From Alphaproteobacteria bacterium (GTDB taxonomy: Bacteria > Pseudomonadota > Alphaproteobacteria > Micropepsales > Micropepsaceae), in NCBI GenBank assembly GCA_017308375.1, contig JAFKEW010000067.1:1-53180 (forward strand): 53,180 bases of DNA, in the 5' to 3' direction. Each line of letters opens with the position of its first letter. Positions within the stretch are counted from its first letter, which is position 1. The translations under genes were made by a program, and so were the position numbers. Shown here in pieces: positions 38,344-46,798 of the stretch. The notes beneath the pieces are model-generated. The model was not told where the DNA came from. It made no database searches and saw only the letters and a program-made list of their open reading frames with translations.

Positions 38344-39396
38344 TCATGGCCCCGCCGGCTCCTGTTGCGTGATGCAATGGATGCCGCCGCCGCCCTCGAC
38401 GATGTCGAGCGCGTCGATCTGAAGAATGTCCCGGCCGGGGAAACAATCGGCGATCACCAGACGGGCGCGTTCGTCATTGGCATCGTCGAATGCCGGCATC
38501 ACGATGCCATCGTTCGGCAGATAGAAATTGACGTAACTGGTGGCGAGCGGGCGGCCGCGCCAGTCGCTGCGGGTGCGGCGGGGCTGTTCCAGCTCCACGA
38601 TTTCCAGCGCGCGGCCTTCGCTATCGCGGGCCTCCTGCAGGCGGCGGATGGCTTCCATCACCGGTTCGAAATCGGGATCGCTGTGGGACGACGGCACGCC
38701 GACCAGAACCCGGCCCGGCCCGGCGAAACAGGCGATGTTGTCCACGTGGCCGTCCGTCTCCTCATCCGCGAAGCCTTCGCCCAGCCAGATGACGCGGCGC
38801 GCCCCGGTATAAAGGGCCAGGCGCATTTCCACCTGCTGGCGCGAAAGATGTGGATTGCGGTTGGTGTTCAACAGGCATTGTTCGGTGGTGATCAGCGTAC
38901 CTTCGCCATCGGTATGAATGGCACCGCCTTCGCAAACCAGCGGTGCACGGTAGAGCTTTGTCTGCGACGCCTCCGCCAGGCGGGTGGCGAAAGCGGCATC
39001 ATCCGCATACGGCGCATATTTGTTGCCCCAGGCATTGAATTGCCATTGCACGGCGGCCAGCGCGCCTTCTTCGTTCTGAACAAAGGTCGGCCCGCTGTCG
39101 CGCGCCCAGGAATCGTCCAGCGGCACCTCGAAAGTTTCGATTTTTCCCGAACAGGCCAGTTGCGGTTCGGCGGCATCCTTCGGGCGCACCGCCATCACCA
39201 CCGGCTCGAACGAGGAGATCGCACGCGCGACGCGGGCCACCGCCTGTTTTGCACGCAACAGACCTTCGGGGCCGCCCCACGCCTCCACCCGGCTGGGCCA
39301 GCACATCCAGGTGCGCGCATGCTCCGCCCATTCCGCAGGCATCGCGAAACCATCACGCGCAGGACAGGGATCGTTCGGATCAAGCGGACTGGCCAT
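38344..39396 (-). CDS. aguA: Agmatine deiminase
   Basis: AguA converts agmatine to N-carbamoylputrescine and ammonia. It belongs to the guanidino-modifying enzyme family. Family signatures include DDSWARDSGPTFV, the EGGAIHTDGEGTLI stretch, DEETDGHVDNIACF and the catalytic Cys in GGGGIHCITQQEP. The 350-residue length from ATG 39396 is normal. An upstream frame extension to 39879 would run antisense through ridA and is not supported. It is paired with aguB for putrescine synthesis and diverges from ridA. Confidence 0.95.
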   Translation of the reverse strand: MASPLDPNDPCPARDGFAMPAEWAEHARTWMCWPSRVEAWGGPEGLLRAKQAVARVARAISSFEPVVMAVRPKDAAEPQLACSGKIETFEVPLDDSWARDSGPTFVQNEEGALAAVQWQFNAWGNKYAPYADDAAFATRLAEASQTKLYRAPLVCEGGAIHTDGEGTLITTEQCLLNTNRNPHLSRQQVEMRLALYTGARRVIWLGEGFADEETDGHVDNIACFAGPGRVLVGVPSSHSDPDFEPVMEAIRRLQEARDSEGRALEIVELEQPRRTRSDWRGRPLATSYVNFYLPNDGIVMPAFDDANDERARLVIADCFPGRDILQIDALDIVEGGGGIHCITQQEPAGP

Positions 39397-39489
39397 ATTG
39401 TCTCTATATCCTGTTGCGTGCGGCGCCGTGAACCCCTCGCGCGCAGGCGCGCAAACGTCTAGGCTCAGGGCCGTGTCCTGGAGATCGCC

Positions 39490-39957
39490 ATGCCCGGAAA
39501 AATCGATGCCCGCCTGAAAGCACTGAACATCACCCTGCCGGAGCCGCCGGCGCCAGTGGCGAGCTATGTGCCCTATGTGGTGAGCGGCAATCTGGTTTTC
39601 ATTTCGGGACAAGTGCCGCTCTCCACGCAAGGGCTTCAATATGTTGGCGTTGTGGGCAAGGATATTTCGGTCGAAGACGGTCAGGCGGCGGCGAGGCTGT
39701 GCGCGCTGAACCTGATCGCGCAATTGAAAGCCGCCTGTAACGGCGATCTGGACCGCGTGCGCCGCTGTGTGAAGCTGACCGTGTTCGTGAACGCCACACC
39801 CGAATTTGCCAAACAGCCGGAAGTGGCCAATGGCGCATCCGACCTGATGGTGGAGGTGTTCGGCGATGCCGGGCGGCATTCGCGCGCCGCCGTCGGTGCC
39901 GGATCGCTGCCGCGCAACGTGGCCGCCGAAGTGGAAGCCGTTTTCGAGATCGCGTGA
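39490..39957 (+). CDS. RidA/YjgF-family protein
   Basis: A 155-residue member of the RidA superfamily, which removes reactive imine/enamine intermediates; some subfamilies have other roles. The N-terminal LPEPPAPVASYVPYV marks the longer subgroup. FISGQVPLSTQG and CVKLTVFVNATPEF are core family segments, and GAGSLPRNVAAEVEAVFEI ends the fold. ATG 39490 is used. Its stop overlaps the next gene's GTG as GTGA, so the two are translationally coupled. Confidence 0.9.
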   Translation: MPGKIDARLKALNITLPEPPAPVASYVPYVVSGNLVFISGQVPLSTQGLQYVGVVGKDISVEDGQAAARLCALNLIAQLKAACNGDLDRVRRCVKLTVFVNATPEFAKQPEVANGASDLMVEVFGDAGRHSRAAVGAGSLPRNVAAEVEAVFEIA

Positions 39958-41117
39958 GCACCGATACCTTCACCGCACGGCTTTACGGACCGGCCACGAG
40001 CGTGGGCCGCGAACTCTGGAATGCCTGTGCCAATCCGGACGGCGCAGCCGATCCGCACCCCTTTACCCGTTACGAGTTTTTCGAGGCGGCAGAGGAATCC
40101 GGCTCCGCCGTTGCGCGTACCGGCTGGCGCCCGTGCCACATGGCGGTGGAGCGCGGCGGTAAAACCCTCGGCCTGATGCCGCTTTACCTGAAAAGTCACA
40201 GCCAGGGCGAATATGTTTTCGACCAGGCCTGGGCCGATGCGTTCGAGCGCGCGGGCGGCGCCTATTATCCCAAACTGCAAGTCTGCGTGCCGTTCACGCC
40301 GGTGACAGGGCCGCGTTTCCTGATCGCGCACGAGGCGCCGGTGGGCGAAACGCGCGCCGCCCTTCTGGCGGCGGGGGCGACGGCGGTCGAGGAACTGAAC
40401 GCATCGTCGTTGCACATCACCTTTCTGACCGAGGAGGAATGGGAGGCGGCAGGCGAAACCGGCTATCTGCAGCGCACCGACCAGCAATTCCATTGGGACA
40501 ATCGCGGCTATGGCAGCTTCGACGAATTTCTGGGCGAGCTTTCGTCTTCCAAGCGCAAGAATTTGCGCAAAGAGCGCGCGGCGGTGCGGGATGCGGGTGT
40601 CGAATTCGACTGGCTGACGGGTGCGGACATCACCGAGGCGCATTGGGATCAGTTCTTCACCTTCTATATGGATACGGGCAGCCGGAAATGGGGGCGGCCC
40701 TACCTGACCCGCGAATTCTTCAGCCGCCTGAGCCAGGGCATGGCGGAACAGGTTCTGCTGATCATCGCGCGGCAGAATGGGCGACCGATTGCCGGTGCAC
40801 TGAACCTGTTCGGCGATGGCGTGATTTTCGGCCGCAACTGGGGCTGCACCGAATATGTGCCGTTTCTGCATTTCGAGACCTGTTACTATCAGGCGATCGA
40901 TTTTGCGATCGCACGCGGGTTGAAGCGGGTGGAAGCCGGCGCACAAGGGGCGCACAAATTGCTGCGCGGCTATATGCCCAAAGCCACCTATAGCGCGCAT
41001 CTGATCGCGCATCCGGGCTTACGCCGCGCGGTGGATGATTATCTGGCGCGCGAGCGCGAGGCGGTGGCCGAACACATTGTGGAGTTGGGCGAACTGGGCC
41101 CGTATCGAAAGGGGTGA
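39954..41117 (+). CDS. FemAB-like GNAT-family acyltransferase (DUF482/PF04339)
   Basis: A 387-residue protein of the FemAB-like (DUF482) family, linked to GNAT acyltransferases and annotated elsewhere as peptidoglycan or peptidogalycan biosynthesis/recognition. Motifs include HPFTRYEFFEAAEESGSA, PLYLKSHSQGEYVFDQAWAD, the FHWDNRGYGSFDEFLGELSS segment and a C-terminal GLKRVEAGAQGAHKLLRG helix. There is no membrane span. It starts at GTG 39954, overlapping the ridA stop. The acyl donor and acceptor are unknown. Downstream is a ~100-bp stretch with the first copy of a palindromic repeat. Confidence 0.85.
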   Translation: MSTDTFTARLYGPATSVGRELWNACANPDGAADPHPFTRYEFFEAAEESGSAVARTGWRPCHMAVERGGKTLGLMPLYLKSHSQGEYVFDQAWADAFERAGGAYYPKLQVCVPFTPVTGPRFLIAHEAPVGETRAALLAAGATAVEELNASSLHITFLTEEEWEAAGETGYLQRTDQQFHWDNRGYGSFDEFLGELSSSKRKNLRKERAAVRDAGVEFDWLTGADITEAHWDQFFTFYMDTGSRKWGRPYLTREFFSRLSQGMAEQVLLIIARQNGRPIAGALNLFGDGVIFGRNWGCTEYVPFLHFETCYYQAIDFAIARGLKRVEAGAQGAHKLLRGYMPKATYSAHLIAHPGLRRAVDDYLAREREAVAEHIVELGELGPYRKG

Positions 41118-41141
41118 CAGCGCATGGCGATTACCCCCACC

Positions 41142-41186
41142 CGAATGATGCGCTGGCATCATTCGACCTCCCCGCAAGGGGGAGGT
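41142..41186. repeat. Modular palindromic repeat, copy 1
   Basis: Two adjacent stem-loops. The first pairs CGAATGATGC (41142-41151) with GCATCATTCG (41156-41165) around GCTG. The second pairs ACCTCCCC (41166-41173) with GGGGAGGT (41179-41186). Copies at 42616 and 43059 have the same two modules with different but still complementary arms. It fills most of the 100-bp gap before the HIT gene. Confidence 0.8.
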
Positions 41187-41217
41187 AAAAGAACTGAGCA
41201 GGAAGCGGAGCTTTTTC

Positions 41218-41637
41218 ATGACGTATGATTCCAACAATGTGTTTGCGAAGATTCTGCGCGGCGAAATTCCATCCGTGAAAGTGTATGAGGACGCGCATGT
41301 CCTCTCCTTCATGGATGTGATGCCGCAAGTGGAAGGCCACACCCTGGTCATTCCGAAAGAACCGGCCGTGGACATGCTGGACCTTTCACCGGAAGGGGCC
41401 GCCGAATTGATCAAGGCGACGCAGCGGATTGCGAAGGCGGTGAAAAAGGCGCTGGCCCCGCCGGGCATCATGCTGATGCAGCTGAACGGCGCCGCCGCCG
41501 GACAGAGCGTGTTTCACATTCATTTCCATATTCTGCCGCGGCACGCCGGAATCGACATGAAGCTGCATGCGCGCGAGATGGTGGACCCCAAAACGCTGGA
41601 ACCGATCGCCGCGAAGATTCGCGCGGCGCTCGACTGA
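41218..41637 (+). CDS. HIT-family nucleotide-binding protein
   Basis: A 139-residue histidine-triad protein, probably a nucleoside phosphoramidase or dinucleotide hydrolase of the HINT type. The triad is HIHFH in SVFHIHFHILPR, preceded by the nucleotide-binding VLSFMDVMPQVEGHTLVIPK. The C-terminus (MVDPKTLEPIAAKIRAAL) is also typical. ATG 41218 starts MTYDSNNVFAKILRGE, the usual opening. It is separated from the FemAB-like gene by a palindromic repeat, and may or may not share its transcript. Confidence 0.93.
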   Translation: MTYDSNNVFAKILRGEIPSVKVYEDAHVLSFMDVMPQVEGHTLVIPKEPAVDMLDLSPEGAAELIKATQRIAKAVKKALAPPGIMLMQLNGAAAGQSVFHIHFHILPRHAGIDMKLHAREMVDPKTLEPIAAKIRAALD

Positions 41638-41786
41638 TGCAATTTCGGGGATTTGGCGAAGATGGGGTGAGGAGCGCGCCGCTGCAAGAGGGCGCGCGCG
41701 GAAATCGGCAGGCAGCGACTCGCACCACCCCCTAAAGGCTTGAAATCACTCGCGGCGATTCCGCAAATTTTTCACAGGAGCGATGG

Positions 41787-41809
41787 ATGGCCGGGTCACG
41801 CCCGGCCAT
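41787..41809. repeat. GGCCGGG palindrome between convergent genes, copy 1
   Basis: ATGGCCGGG (41787-41795) pairs with CCCGGCCAT (41801-41809) around TCACG. It lies in the 182-bp space between the convergent HIT and NTF2-like genes, where I see no ORF worth calling. A similar 9-bp palindrome occurs at 48355-48376 in another convergent junction. It may act as a bidirectional terminator; no T-run is present. Confidence 0.75.
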
Positions 41810-41819
41810 GACGATGGGG

Positions 41820-42203
41820 TTAGGGTGCAAAACTGGAACGCGCCTTGATGCCCCAATGGCCGTTTTCTTTCGTAACCACATAGATGGAATCGAAATGGCC
41901 GATGACGCTGCCGTTCTCCCGATAGCGGGTGAAGCGCGTATCGATATGCACCTTCTCCGCCCCGGCATGGATGATGGCGCGCCGGTCCCAGCCGGAATGA
42001 TGCCATTCCGACAGCGCGCCTTTCGTGAACATCTCCGGCTTGTGGAAGCCTTTTTCGATGATCGTCAGTGTGTTGGAGGCCAGCCGCACCGAAGGAAAAT
42101 TGAATGTCGCCTCGAACGCCGCGATATCGCGCGCGTTGAAGGCCGCCATGAAATCGTCCAGCACCTTCTGCGCGGCGGCGATGGAGGCATATTGATCCGT
42201 CAT
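41820..42203 (-). CDS. NTF2/SnoaL-like protein, tandem copy A
   Basis: A 127-residue protein with the alpha+beta cone pattern of the NTF2-like superfamily: an N-terminal helix pair (AQKVLDDFMAAFNARDIAAFE), then strands such as KVHIDTRFTRYRENGSVIGHFDSIYVVTKENGHWGIKA. No signal peptide. The function is unknown; this fold is used by small hydrolases, isomerases and ligand-binding proteins. About two thirds of its residues match the adjacent copy B, and the first 19 are identical, so the two arose by tandem duplication. ATG 42203 is 25 bp downstream of copy B's stop. Confidence 0.82.
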   Translation of the reverse strand: MTDQYASIAAAQKVLDDFMAAFNARDIAAFEATFNFPSVRLASNTLTIIEKGFHKPEMFTKGALSEWHHSGWDRRAIIHAGAEKVHIDTRFTRYRENGSVIGHFDSIYVVTKENGHWGIKARSSFAP

Positions 42204-42228
42204 TGCAATGTCTCCTTTGCGGCGCGGT

Positions 42229-42612
42229 TCAGGGCAGGAAGCCGGAGCGGATTTTCACGCCCCAATGGCCATCCTCGTTGGTGACCACATAGATGGCGTC
42301 ATGCGTTCCCATCACGCTGCGATCCTTGCGGTAACGGGTGAAGGTGCAATCGAAATGCACCTTGTTGGCATCGGCCCGCACCACAACGCGACGGTCCCAG
42401 GTGGAATGCCCCCAATCGGCCAGTGCACCTTGGGTGAACATCTCCGGCGTGTGATGGCCCTTGTCGACGGTCGACATCTTGTTGGAGACAAGCAGGAGTG
42501 AAGGGAAGTTGAAAGTGGCATCGAACGCCGCAATGTCGCGCGCGTTGAAGGCAACCATGAAATCATCCAGCACCTTCTGCGCGGCGGCGATGGAGGCATA
42601 TTGATCCGTCAC
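42229..42612 (-). CDS. NTF2/SnoaL-like protein, tandem copy B
   Basis: The 127-residue paralogue of copy A, with the same fold and length. It differs mainly in the middle (SLLLVSNKMSTVDKGHHTPEMF) and the last third. It begins with GTG at 42612, where copy A uses ATG, and that GTG overlaps the stop of the upstream DUF559 gene as GTGA. The 45 bp just inside the start codon are identical in both copies at the DNA level. No function can be assigned. Confidence 0.82.
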   Translation of the reverse strand: MTDQYASIAAAQKVLDDFMVAFNARDIAAFDATFNFPSLLLVSNKMSTVDKGHHTPEMFTQGALADWGHSTWDRRVVVRADANKVHFDCTFTRYRKDRSVMGTHDAIYVVTNEDGHWGVKIRSGFLP

Positions 42613-42995
42613 CCTACCCTCCCCCTGAGGGAGGGTCGAACCGCAGAAGGCGGTTCGGGGAGGGGAACTGGATCATGCCCAATCGCCCGCGCGATACCGT
42701 CCAATGCCATGTTTCTATCTTTCAAGAATTCTGCGTTTGAAAAGCGCAGAACGCGGTAGCCTCGATTTTCCAGCCATCGTGTCCGCGCCGCATCGTAAGC
42801 GACCCGTGCATCCTCACCATGTTGTCCGCCGTCCAGTTCCACAACGAGCTTAGCCGCCGGACAGAAAAAATCCACGATATAGGGGCCGATAGGCTGCTGC
42901 CGGCGAAAGCGAAAACGCGCCATCTTCTTGCCGCGCAGGAGCGCCCAGAGCTTTCGCTCTGCCTCCGTTGCGTTTGCGCGCAGGGCTTTTGCCAT
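42609..42995 (-). CDS. DUF559 (Vsr-like endonuclease fold) protein
   Basis: A DUF559 protein, related to the very-short-patch-repair endonuclease fold. The core reads TEAERKLWALLRGKKM, then RFRRQQPIGPYIVDFFCPAAKLVVELDGGQHG, with the acidic residues of a PD-(D/E)xK-like site, and ends NRGYRVLRFSNAEFL. Function in the cell is unknown; these genes are frequent and scattered in alphaproteobacteria. ATG 42995 starts the conserved domain. The last ~15 residues (PEPPSAVRPSLRGRVG) are encoded by a palindromic repeat that the frame runs through. A TTG at 43043 would add 16 residues. The stop overlaps the next gene's GTG. Confidence 0.8.
   Translation of the reverse strand: MAKALRANATEAERKLWALLRGKKMARFRFRRQQPIGPYIVDFFCPAAKLVVELDGGQHGEDARVAYDAARTRWLENRGYRVLRFSNAEFLKDRNMALDGIARAIGHDPVPLPEPPSAVRPSLRGRVG
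42616..42657. repeat. Modular palindromic repeat, copy 2
   Basis: The G-rich stem pairs ACCCTCCC (42616-42623) with GGGAGGGT (42629-42636). It is followed directly by the variable stem CGAACCGC (42637-42644) with GCGGTTCG (42650-42657) around AGAAG. This lies within the 3' end of the DUF559 coding frame. Confidence 0.8.
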
Positions 42996-43058
42996 GCCGC
43001 GCTTCCATTCAGAACGGTGCTTTGTTTCGAATGTCGCGACCAATGATGGGCCCCTCCC

Positions 43059-43162
43059 CGAAAATGCTTACGCATTTTCGACCCTCCCTCAAGGGGAGGG
43101 TGGAAAAGCGCATTTTCGAGGTCGAAACGCTGCCGCTCTCTCCACCCTCAAGGGGAGGGTGG
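43059..43162. repeat. Modular palindromic repeat, copy 3 (compound)
   Basis: The variable stem CGAAAATGC (43059-43067) pairs with GCATTTTCG (43072-43080). The G-rich stem ACCCTCCC (43081-43088) pairs with GGGAGGGT (43094-43101). A second G-rich stem, CCACCCTC with GAGGGTGG, spans 43142-43162. A GCATTTTCG half-arm also recurs between the two units. This fills the ~180-bp gap between the clpA stop and the DUF559 gene and may end clpA transcripts. Confidence 0.8.
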
Positions 43163-43174
43163 GATGCGTTGCGA

Positions 43175-45508
43175 TCAGACCTTTTCCGCTTTTTTCTTCG
43201 GCTTTTTGCTGCGCGGCGGCGGGGGTTTTGGTTTTGCGTCCGCATTGGTGATGAACTCGAACGCGAGCGCATCTTTTTCGCGGTCGAGCAGTACGCGCAC
43301 CGTGCCGCCGCCCTTCAGCTTGCCGAACAGAATCTCATCGGCCAGTGGCTTCTTGATGTGATCCTGTATCACGCGCGCCAGCGGGCGGGCACCGAAGGAA
43401 TCGTCATAGCCCTTTTCACCCAGCCAGCGCGTCGCTTCCGGTGTCAGATCGAAGGTCACGTCGCGGTCGGTAAGCTGTGCTTCCAGTTCGAGCACGAACT
43501 TCTCCACCACGCGGTCGATGGTGTCGCGGCCGAGGGCCGCAAAGGTGATCGTGGCATCGAGACGGTTGCGGAATTCGGGGGTGAAGAGTTTCTTGATCGC
43601 CTCCTCATCCTCCCCTTCCCGCTTGCCGCGGCCGAAACCGATGGCATCTTTCGCGGCATCCGAGGCACCGGCATTGGTGGTCATGATCAGGACCACATTG
43701 CGGAAGTCGATCTTCTTGCCGTTGTGATCGGTCAGTTTGCCGTGATCCATCACCTGCAACAGGATGTTGAACAGATCCGGGTGCGCCTTTTCGATTTCGT
43801 CCAGCAGCAGCACGCAATGGGGATGCTGATCGACACCATCGGTCAAAAGCCCACCCTGATCGAAGCCGACATAGCCCGGCGGTGCGCCGATCAGACGGCT
43901 GACCGTATGCCGCTCCATATATTCGCTCATGTCGAAGCGCAGCAGTTCGACGCCCATGATCGAGGCCAATTGCTTCGCCACTTCGGTCTTGCCGACGCCG
44001 GTGGGGCCGGAGAACAGATAACAGCCGATGGGCTTTTCCGGCTGGCGCAAGCCCGCACGCGCGAGCTTGATCGCCGATGACAAGGCGTGGATCGCCTTAT
44101 CCTGTCCGTAAACGACGCGGCGCAAATCCTCCTCCAGATTGCGAAGCTGTTCCGCATCGGTCTTGGAGACGGATTTCGGTGGGATGCGCGCCATCTTGGC
44201 GACGACCTCCTCCACCTCTTTCACACCAATGACTTTCTTACGGCGCGATTCCGGCAGCAGCATCTGGGAGGCACCAACCTCGTCGATCACGTCGATCGCC
44301 TTGTCCGGCAGCTTGCGGTCGTTGATGTACTTCGCCGCCAGTTCGACGGCGGTTTTGATCGCATCGCTGGTGTAACGAACCTTGTGATATTCCTCGAAAT
44401 AGGGCTTCAGCCCTTTGAGGATTTTCACCGCATCGGGAACCGTCGGCTCCGCCACATCGATCTTCTGGAAGCGGCGGACCAGTGCGCGATCCTTTTCGAA
44501 ATACTGCCGGTATTCCTTGTAGGTGGTGGACCCCATGCAGCGCAGGGTGCCGGCCTGCAGCGCAGGTTTCAGCAGGTTCGACGCATCCATCGCGCCGCCA
44601 CTGGTGGCGCCGGCGCCGATAACAGTGTGAATCTCGTCAATGAACAGGACAGCGTCTTTCAGGCTTTCCAGTTCCTTGACGACCGATTTCAAACGCTCCT
44701 CGAAATCGCCGCGATAGCGGGTGCCGGCGATCAGCGCGCCCATATCGAGCGCATAGATCACGGAATTGGCCAGCACCTCCGGCACTTCGTGCTGCACGAT
44801 CTTGCGTGCGAGACCTTCGGCGATCGCCGTTTTGCCGACGCCGGGGTCGCCGACGAACAACGGATTGTTTTTCTGGCGGCGGCAGAGAATCTGGATCGTG
44901 CGTTCCACCTCGGAATCGCGGCCGATCAGCGGATCGATGCGGCCTTGCTTCGCCTTTTCGTTCAGGTTGACGCAATAGGCCTCCAGCGCCTCGGTCCCCT
45001 GTTTGACGGCTTTGTCGCCATCCTCCTCCTCATCCGCACCGCGGACGGATTTGGGCGCGCTCATGCCCGGACGCTTGGCGATGCCGTGGCTGATATAGCT
45101 CACCGCGTCCAGCCGCGACATGTTCTGTTCCTGAAGGAAATAGACGGCGTGGCTTTCACGCTCCGTAAACAGCGCGACAAGGACATTGGCGCCCGTCACC
45201 TCATCCCGGCCGGAATTCTGGACGTGCAGCACCGCGCGCTGCACCACGCGCTGGAAACCGGTGGTGGGCTTCGCGTCCTCCCCATCCTCGATCACCAGAG
45301 TCATCAGTTCCTGATCGACATAGCGCAGCAGGGTCTGGCGCAACGCCTCGCTATCGGCATTGCAGGCCTTCATCACCTGAGCGGCATCGGCATCATCGAT
45401 CAGCGCCAGAAGAAGATGTTCGAGCGTCGCATACTCGTGATGGCGGTCGGTCGCCAGCTTTATGGCGCGGTGGAGGGCCTGCTCAAGACTGCGCGACAGG
45501 GATGGCAT
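43175..45508 (-). CDS. clpA: ATP-dependent Clp protease ATP-binding subunit ClpA
   Basis: ClpA is the AAA+ unfoldase partner of ClpP. The N domain starts [16 protein letters not shown]. The first AAA+ module has Walker [14 protein letters not shown] and the second has [13 protein letters not shown]. The IGF tripeptide in [11 protein letters not shown] matches the ClpP-docking loop (IGL in E. coli). Length 777 residues. The C-terminal tail is Lys/Pro-rich ([16 protein letters not shown]), which is unusual and may be disordered. ATG 45508 was chosen because it begins the N domain; the frame could extend to 45571. It follows clpS by 7 bp, the standard pairing. Confidence 0.97.
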   Translation of the reverse strand: MPSLSRSLEQALHRAIKLATDRHHEYATLEHLLLALIDDADAAQVMKACNADSEALRQTLLRYVDQELMTLVIEDGEDAKPTTGFQRVVQRAVLHVQNSGRDEVTGANVLVALFTERESHAVYFLQEQNMSRLDAVSYISHGIAKRPGMSAPKSVRGADEEEDGDKAVKQGTEALEAYCVNLNEKAKQGRIDPLIGRDSEVERTIQILCRRQKNNPLFVGDPGVGKTAIAEGLARKIVQHEVPEVLANSVIYALDMGALIAGTRYRGDFEERLKSVVKELESLKDAVLFIDEIHTVIGAGATSGGAMDASNLLKPALQAGTLRCMGSTTYKEYRQYFEKDRALVRRFQKIDVAEPTVPDAVKILKGLKPYFEEYHKVRYTSDAIKTAVELAAKYINDRKLPDKAIDVIDEVGASQMLLPESRRKKVIGVKEVEEVVAKMARIPPKSVSKTDAEQLRNLEEDLRRVVYGQDKAIHALSSAIKLARAGLRQPEKPIGCYLFSGPTGVGKTEVAKQLASIMGVELLRFDMSEYMERHTVSRLIGAPPGYVGFDQGGLLTDGVDQHPHCVLLLDEIEKAHPDLFNILLQVMDHGKLTDHNGKKIDFRNVVLIMTTNAGASDAAKDAIGFGRGKREGEDEEAIKKLFTPEFRNRLDATITFAALGRDTIDRVVEKFVLELEAQLTDRDVTFDLTPEATRWLGEKGYDDSFGARPLARVIQDHIKKPLADEILFGKLKGGGTVRVLLDREKDALAFEFITNADAKPKPPPPRSKKPKKKAEKV

Positions 45509-45515
45509 CTGGCCG

Positions 45516-45854
45516 CTACTCCTTCTCCATGGTGCATTGTAAAGGATGTTGATGGCGGCGCGAAAATTCAATCACCTGCGCCACCTTTGTTTCCGCGACT
45601 TCGTAGGTGAAGACGCCGCAGATGCCCACACCGTGACGATGGACATGCAGCATGATCTCCACCGCCTCCTCCCGGCCCTTGTTGAAGAATTTTTCGAGGA
45701 TGTGAACGACGAACTCCATCGGGGTGTAATCGTCATTCAGCAGCAGAACCTTGTAGAGGCTGGGTTTCTTGGTCTTGGTACGCGTCCGGGTGACGACGCC
45801 GGTACCGGTGCCGCCATTGCCGTTGGTTCCCTGATCGTCCCGGTCGTCCTTCAT
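45516..45854 (-). CDS. clpS: ClpA adaptor ClpS
   Basis: ClpS delivers N-degron substrates to ClpAP. The N-terminal ~30 residues (NGNGGTGTG and basic RTRTKTKK) form a flexible tail. The folded domain carries [20 protein letters not shown], whose acidic pair recognises N-terminal amino groups, and [24 protein letters not shown] 45854 gives 112 residues. Immediately upstream of clpA. Confidence 0.96.
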   Translation of the reverse strand: MKDDRDDQGTNGNGGTGTGVVTRTRTKTKKPSLYKVLLLNDDYTPMEFVVHILEKFFNKGREEAVEIMLHVHRHGVGICGVFTYEVAETKVAQVIEFSRRHQHPLQCTMEKE

Positions 45855-45988
45855 GGTCTAAAGAGATTCTGCCTTCATCCAGGTGCAGTCTAGCGCCGAA
45901 TAGCTAACGCGATGAAGACCCGGCCGCGCAACCTCTGTTTGGCGCGCGATCTTTGTTTATCCTCACAAATCCATGCGCCCGACAGCAA

Positions 45989-46016
45989 AAAGCCCGGGTG
46001 TTTCCACCCGGGCTTT
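45989..46016 (-). terminator. Rho-independent terminator after the phasin gene
   Basis: AAAGCCCGGGTG (45989-46000) and CACCCGGGCTTT (46005-46016) form a 12-bp perfect stem with a 4-nt loop. On the minus strand, which carries the phasin gene, a short T-run follows. It is the strongest intrinsic terminator I found in the window. Confidence 0.85.
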
Positions 46017-46045
46017 CCGAAAGCGTGTACGCAAGTGATAAACGG

Positions 46046-46513
46046 TCAGGCCGCGCGGTTGTTCTGAACCACTTCCACCCAGGCCTGGTAACGGCCCTGG
46101 ATCGGCTCCAGCGTTTCTTTGGTGGCCGCCGTCATGATTTCGCTGAGCTTGCTCACTTTGCCGACATAGGCATCGAAAGCGGATTTGGCGAAATCGGTCT
46201 GAAGCTCAAAGGCCTCATGAACGGACTTGGAAGCCAGGATCGCCTTGGTCGCCGCGAGCGTGTCTTCGATCGACTGGCGGGAATAGGCATAAAGTTCGTT
46301 GTGGAGGGTCTCCGCACCCTTGCCGGCAGCGTTGGCCGCCTTGACATAGGCGTTAACCGTGTCCTTGCCGTAGCCGAGGAACTGATCGTAATTCTTCACG
46401 GCCTTTTCAAAGCCGGTCCGGAACTGTTCGGTTCCGTTCTTCATCACGGTCTCCAGGCCCTCGACCGTATGGGAAATGCCTTCGCGGGCCGCATCTGCTT
46501 TCTTCGTCGCCAT
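46046..46513 (-). CDS. Phasin family protein
   Basis: Phasins coat polyhydroxyalkanoate granules; some relatives act as general stress or aggregation factors. The 155-residue protein is almost wholly helical, with the phasin repeats QFRTGFEKAVKNYDQFL and YAYSRQSIEDTLAATKAIL, and ends AWVEVVQNNRAA. ATG 46513 starts MATKKADAAREGIS; six extra residues in frame are possible. A promoter candidate is upstream and a terminator lies 30 bp downstream, so it is transcribed alone. No PHA synthase is in this window, so a PHA role is inferred from family only. Confidence 0.88.
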   Translation of the reverse strand: MATKKADAAREGISHTVEGLETVMKNGTEQFRTGFEKAVKNYDQFLGYGKDTVNAYVKAANAAGKGAETLHNELYAYSRQSIEDTLAATKAILASKSVHEAFELQTDFAKSAFDAYVGKVSKLSEIMTAATKETLEPIQGRYQAWVEVVQNNRAA

Positions 46514-46590
46514 TTGCTCAAAACCTTTCAAGTGTGGTTGAGGGCACCGCTGCGAGAAGCCCTTCAGTCCTGTTGCGGTGCAACATGGCT

Positions 46591-46619
46591 TATATGCGGT
46601 GCACCATCGGCCAAGTCAA
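46591..46619 (-). promoter_or_regulatory. Candidate promoter of the phasin gene
   Basis: On the minus strand, TTGACT (46614-46619) and CATATA (46591-46596) are separated by 17 bp. The element lies in the 285-bp divergent space between the phasin and carboxypeptidase genes, about 80 bp before the phasin start. Confidence 0.5.
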
Positions 46620-46798
46620 GAGCTTTATGCTGCATTGCACAATCGTCACATTTCCGCCTTGAAAAGGAATTTGTTAACCATTCGTAAATGCCGGAAATGT
46701 ATAAGGGATTCCGAAAGAAGGCTTGCCTTCCCTGTCATGATTTGGTCTCATTATCATCCCTTTGGGGAGATTTCCGTTTTCAGTTAGGGGCTGTGTAC

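Noticed and set aside
46674..46688. TTAA-N7-TAAA upstream of the carboxypeptidase gene as a CtrA site
   Set aside because: The spacing is right but the second half-site is mismatched, and I could not place a convincing promoter around it.
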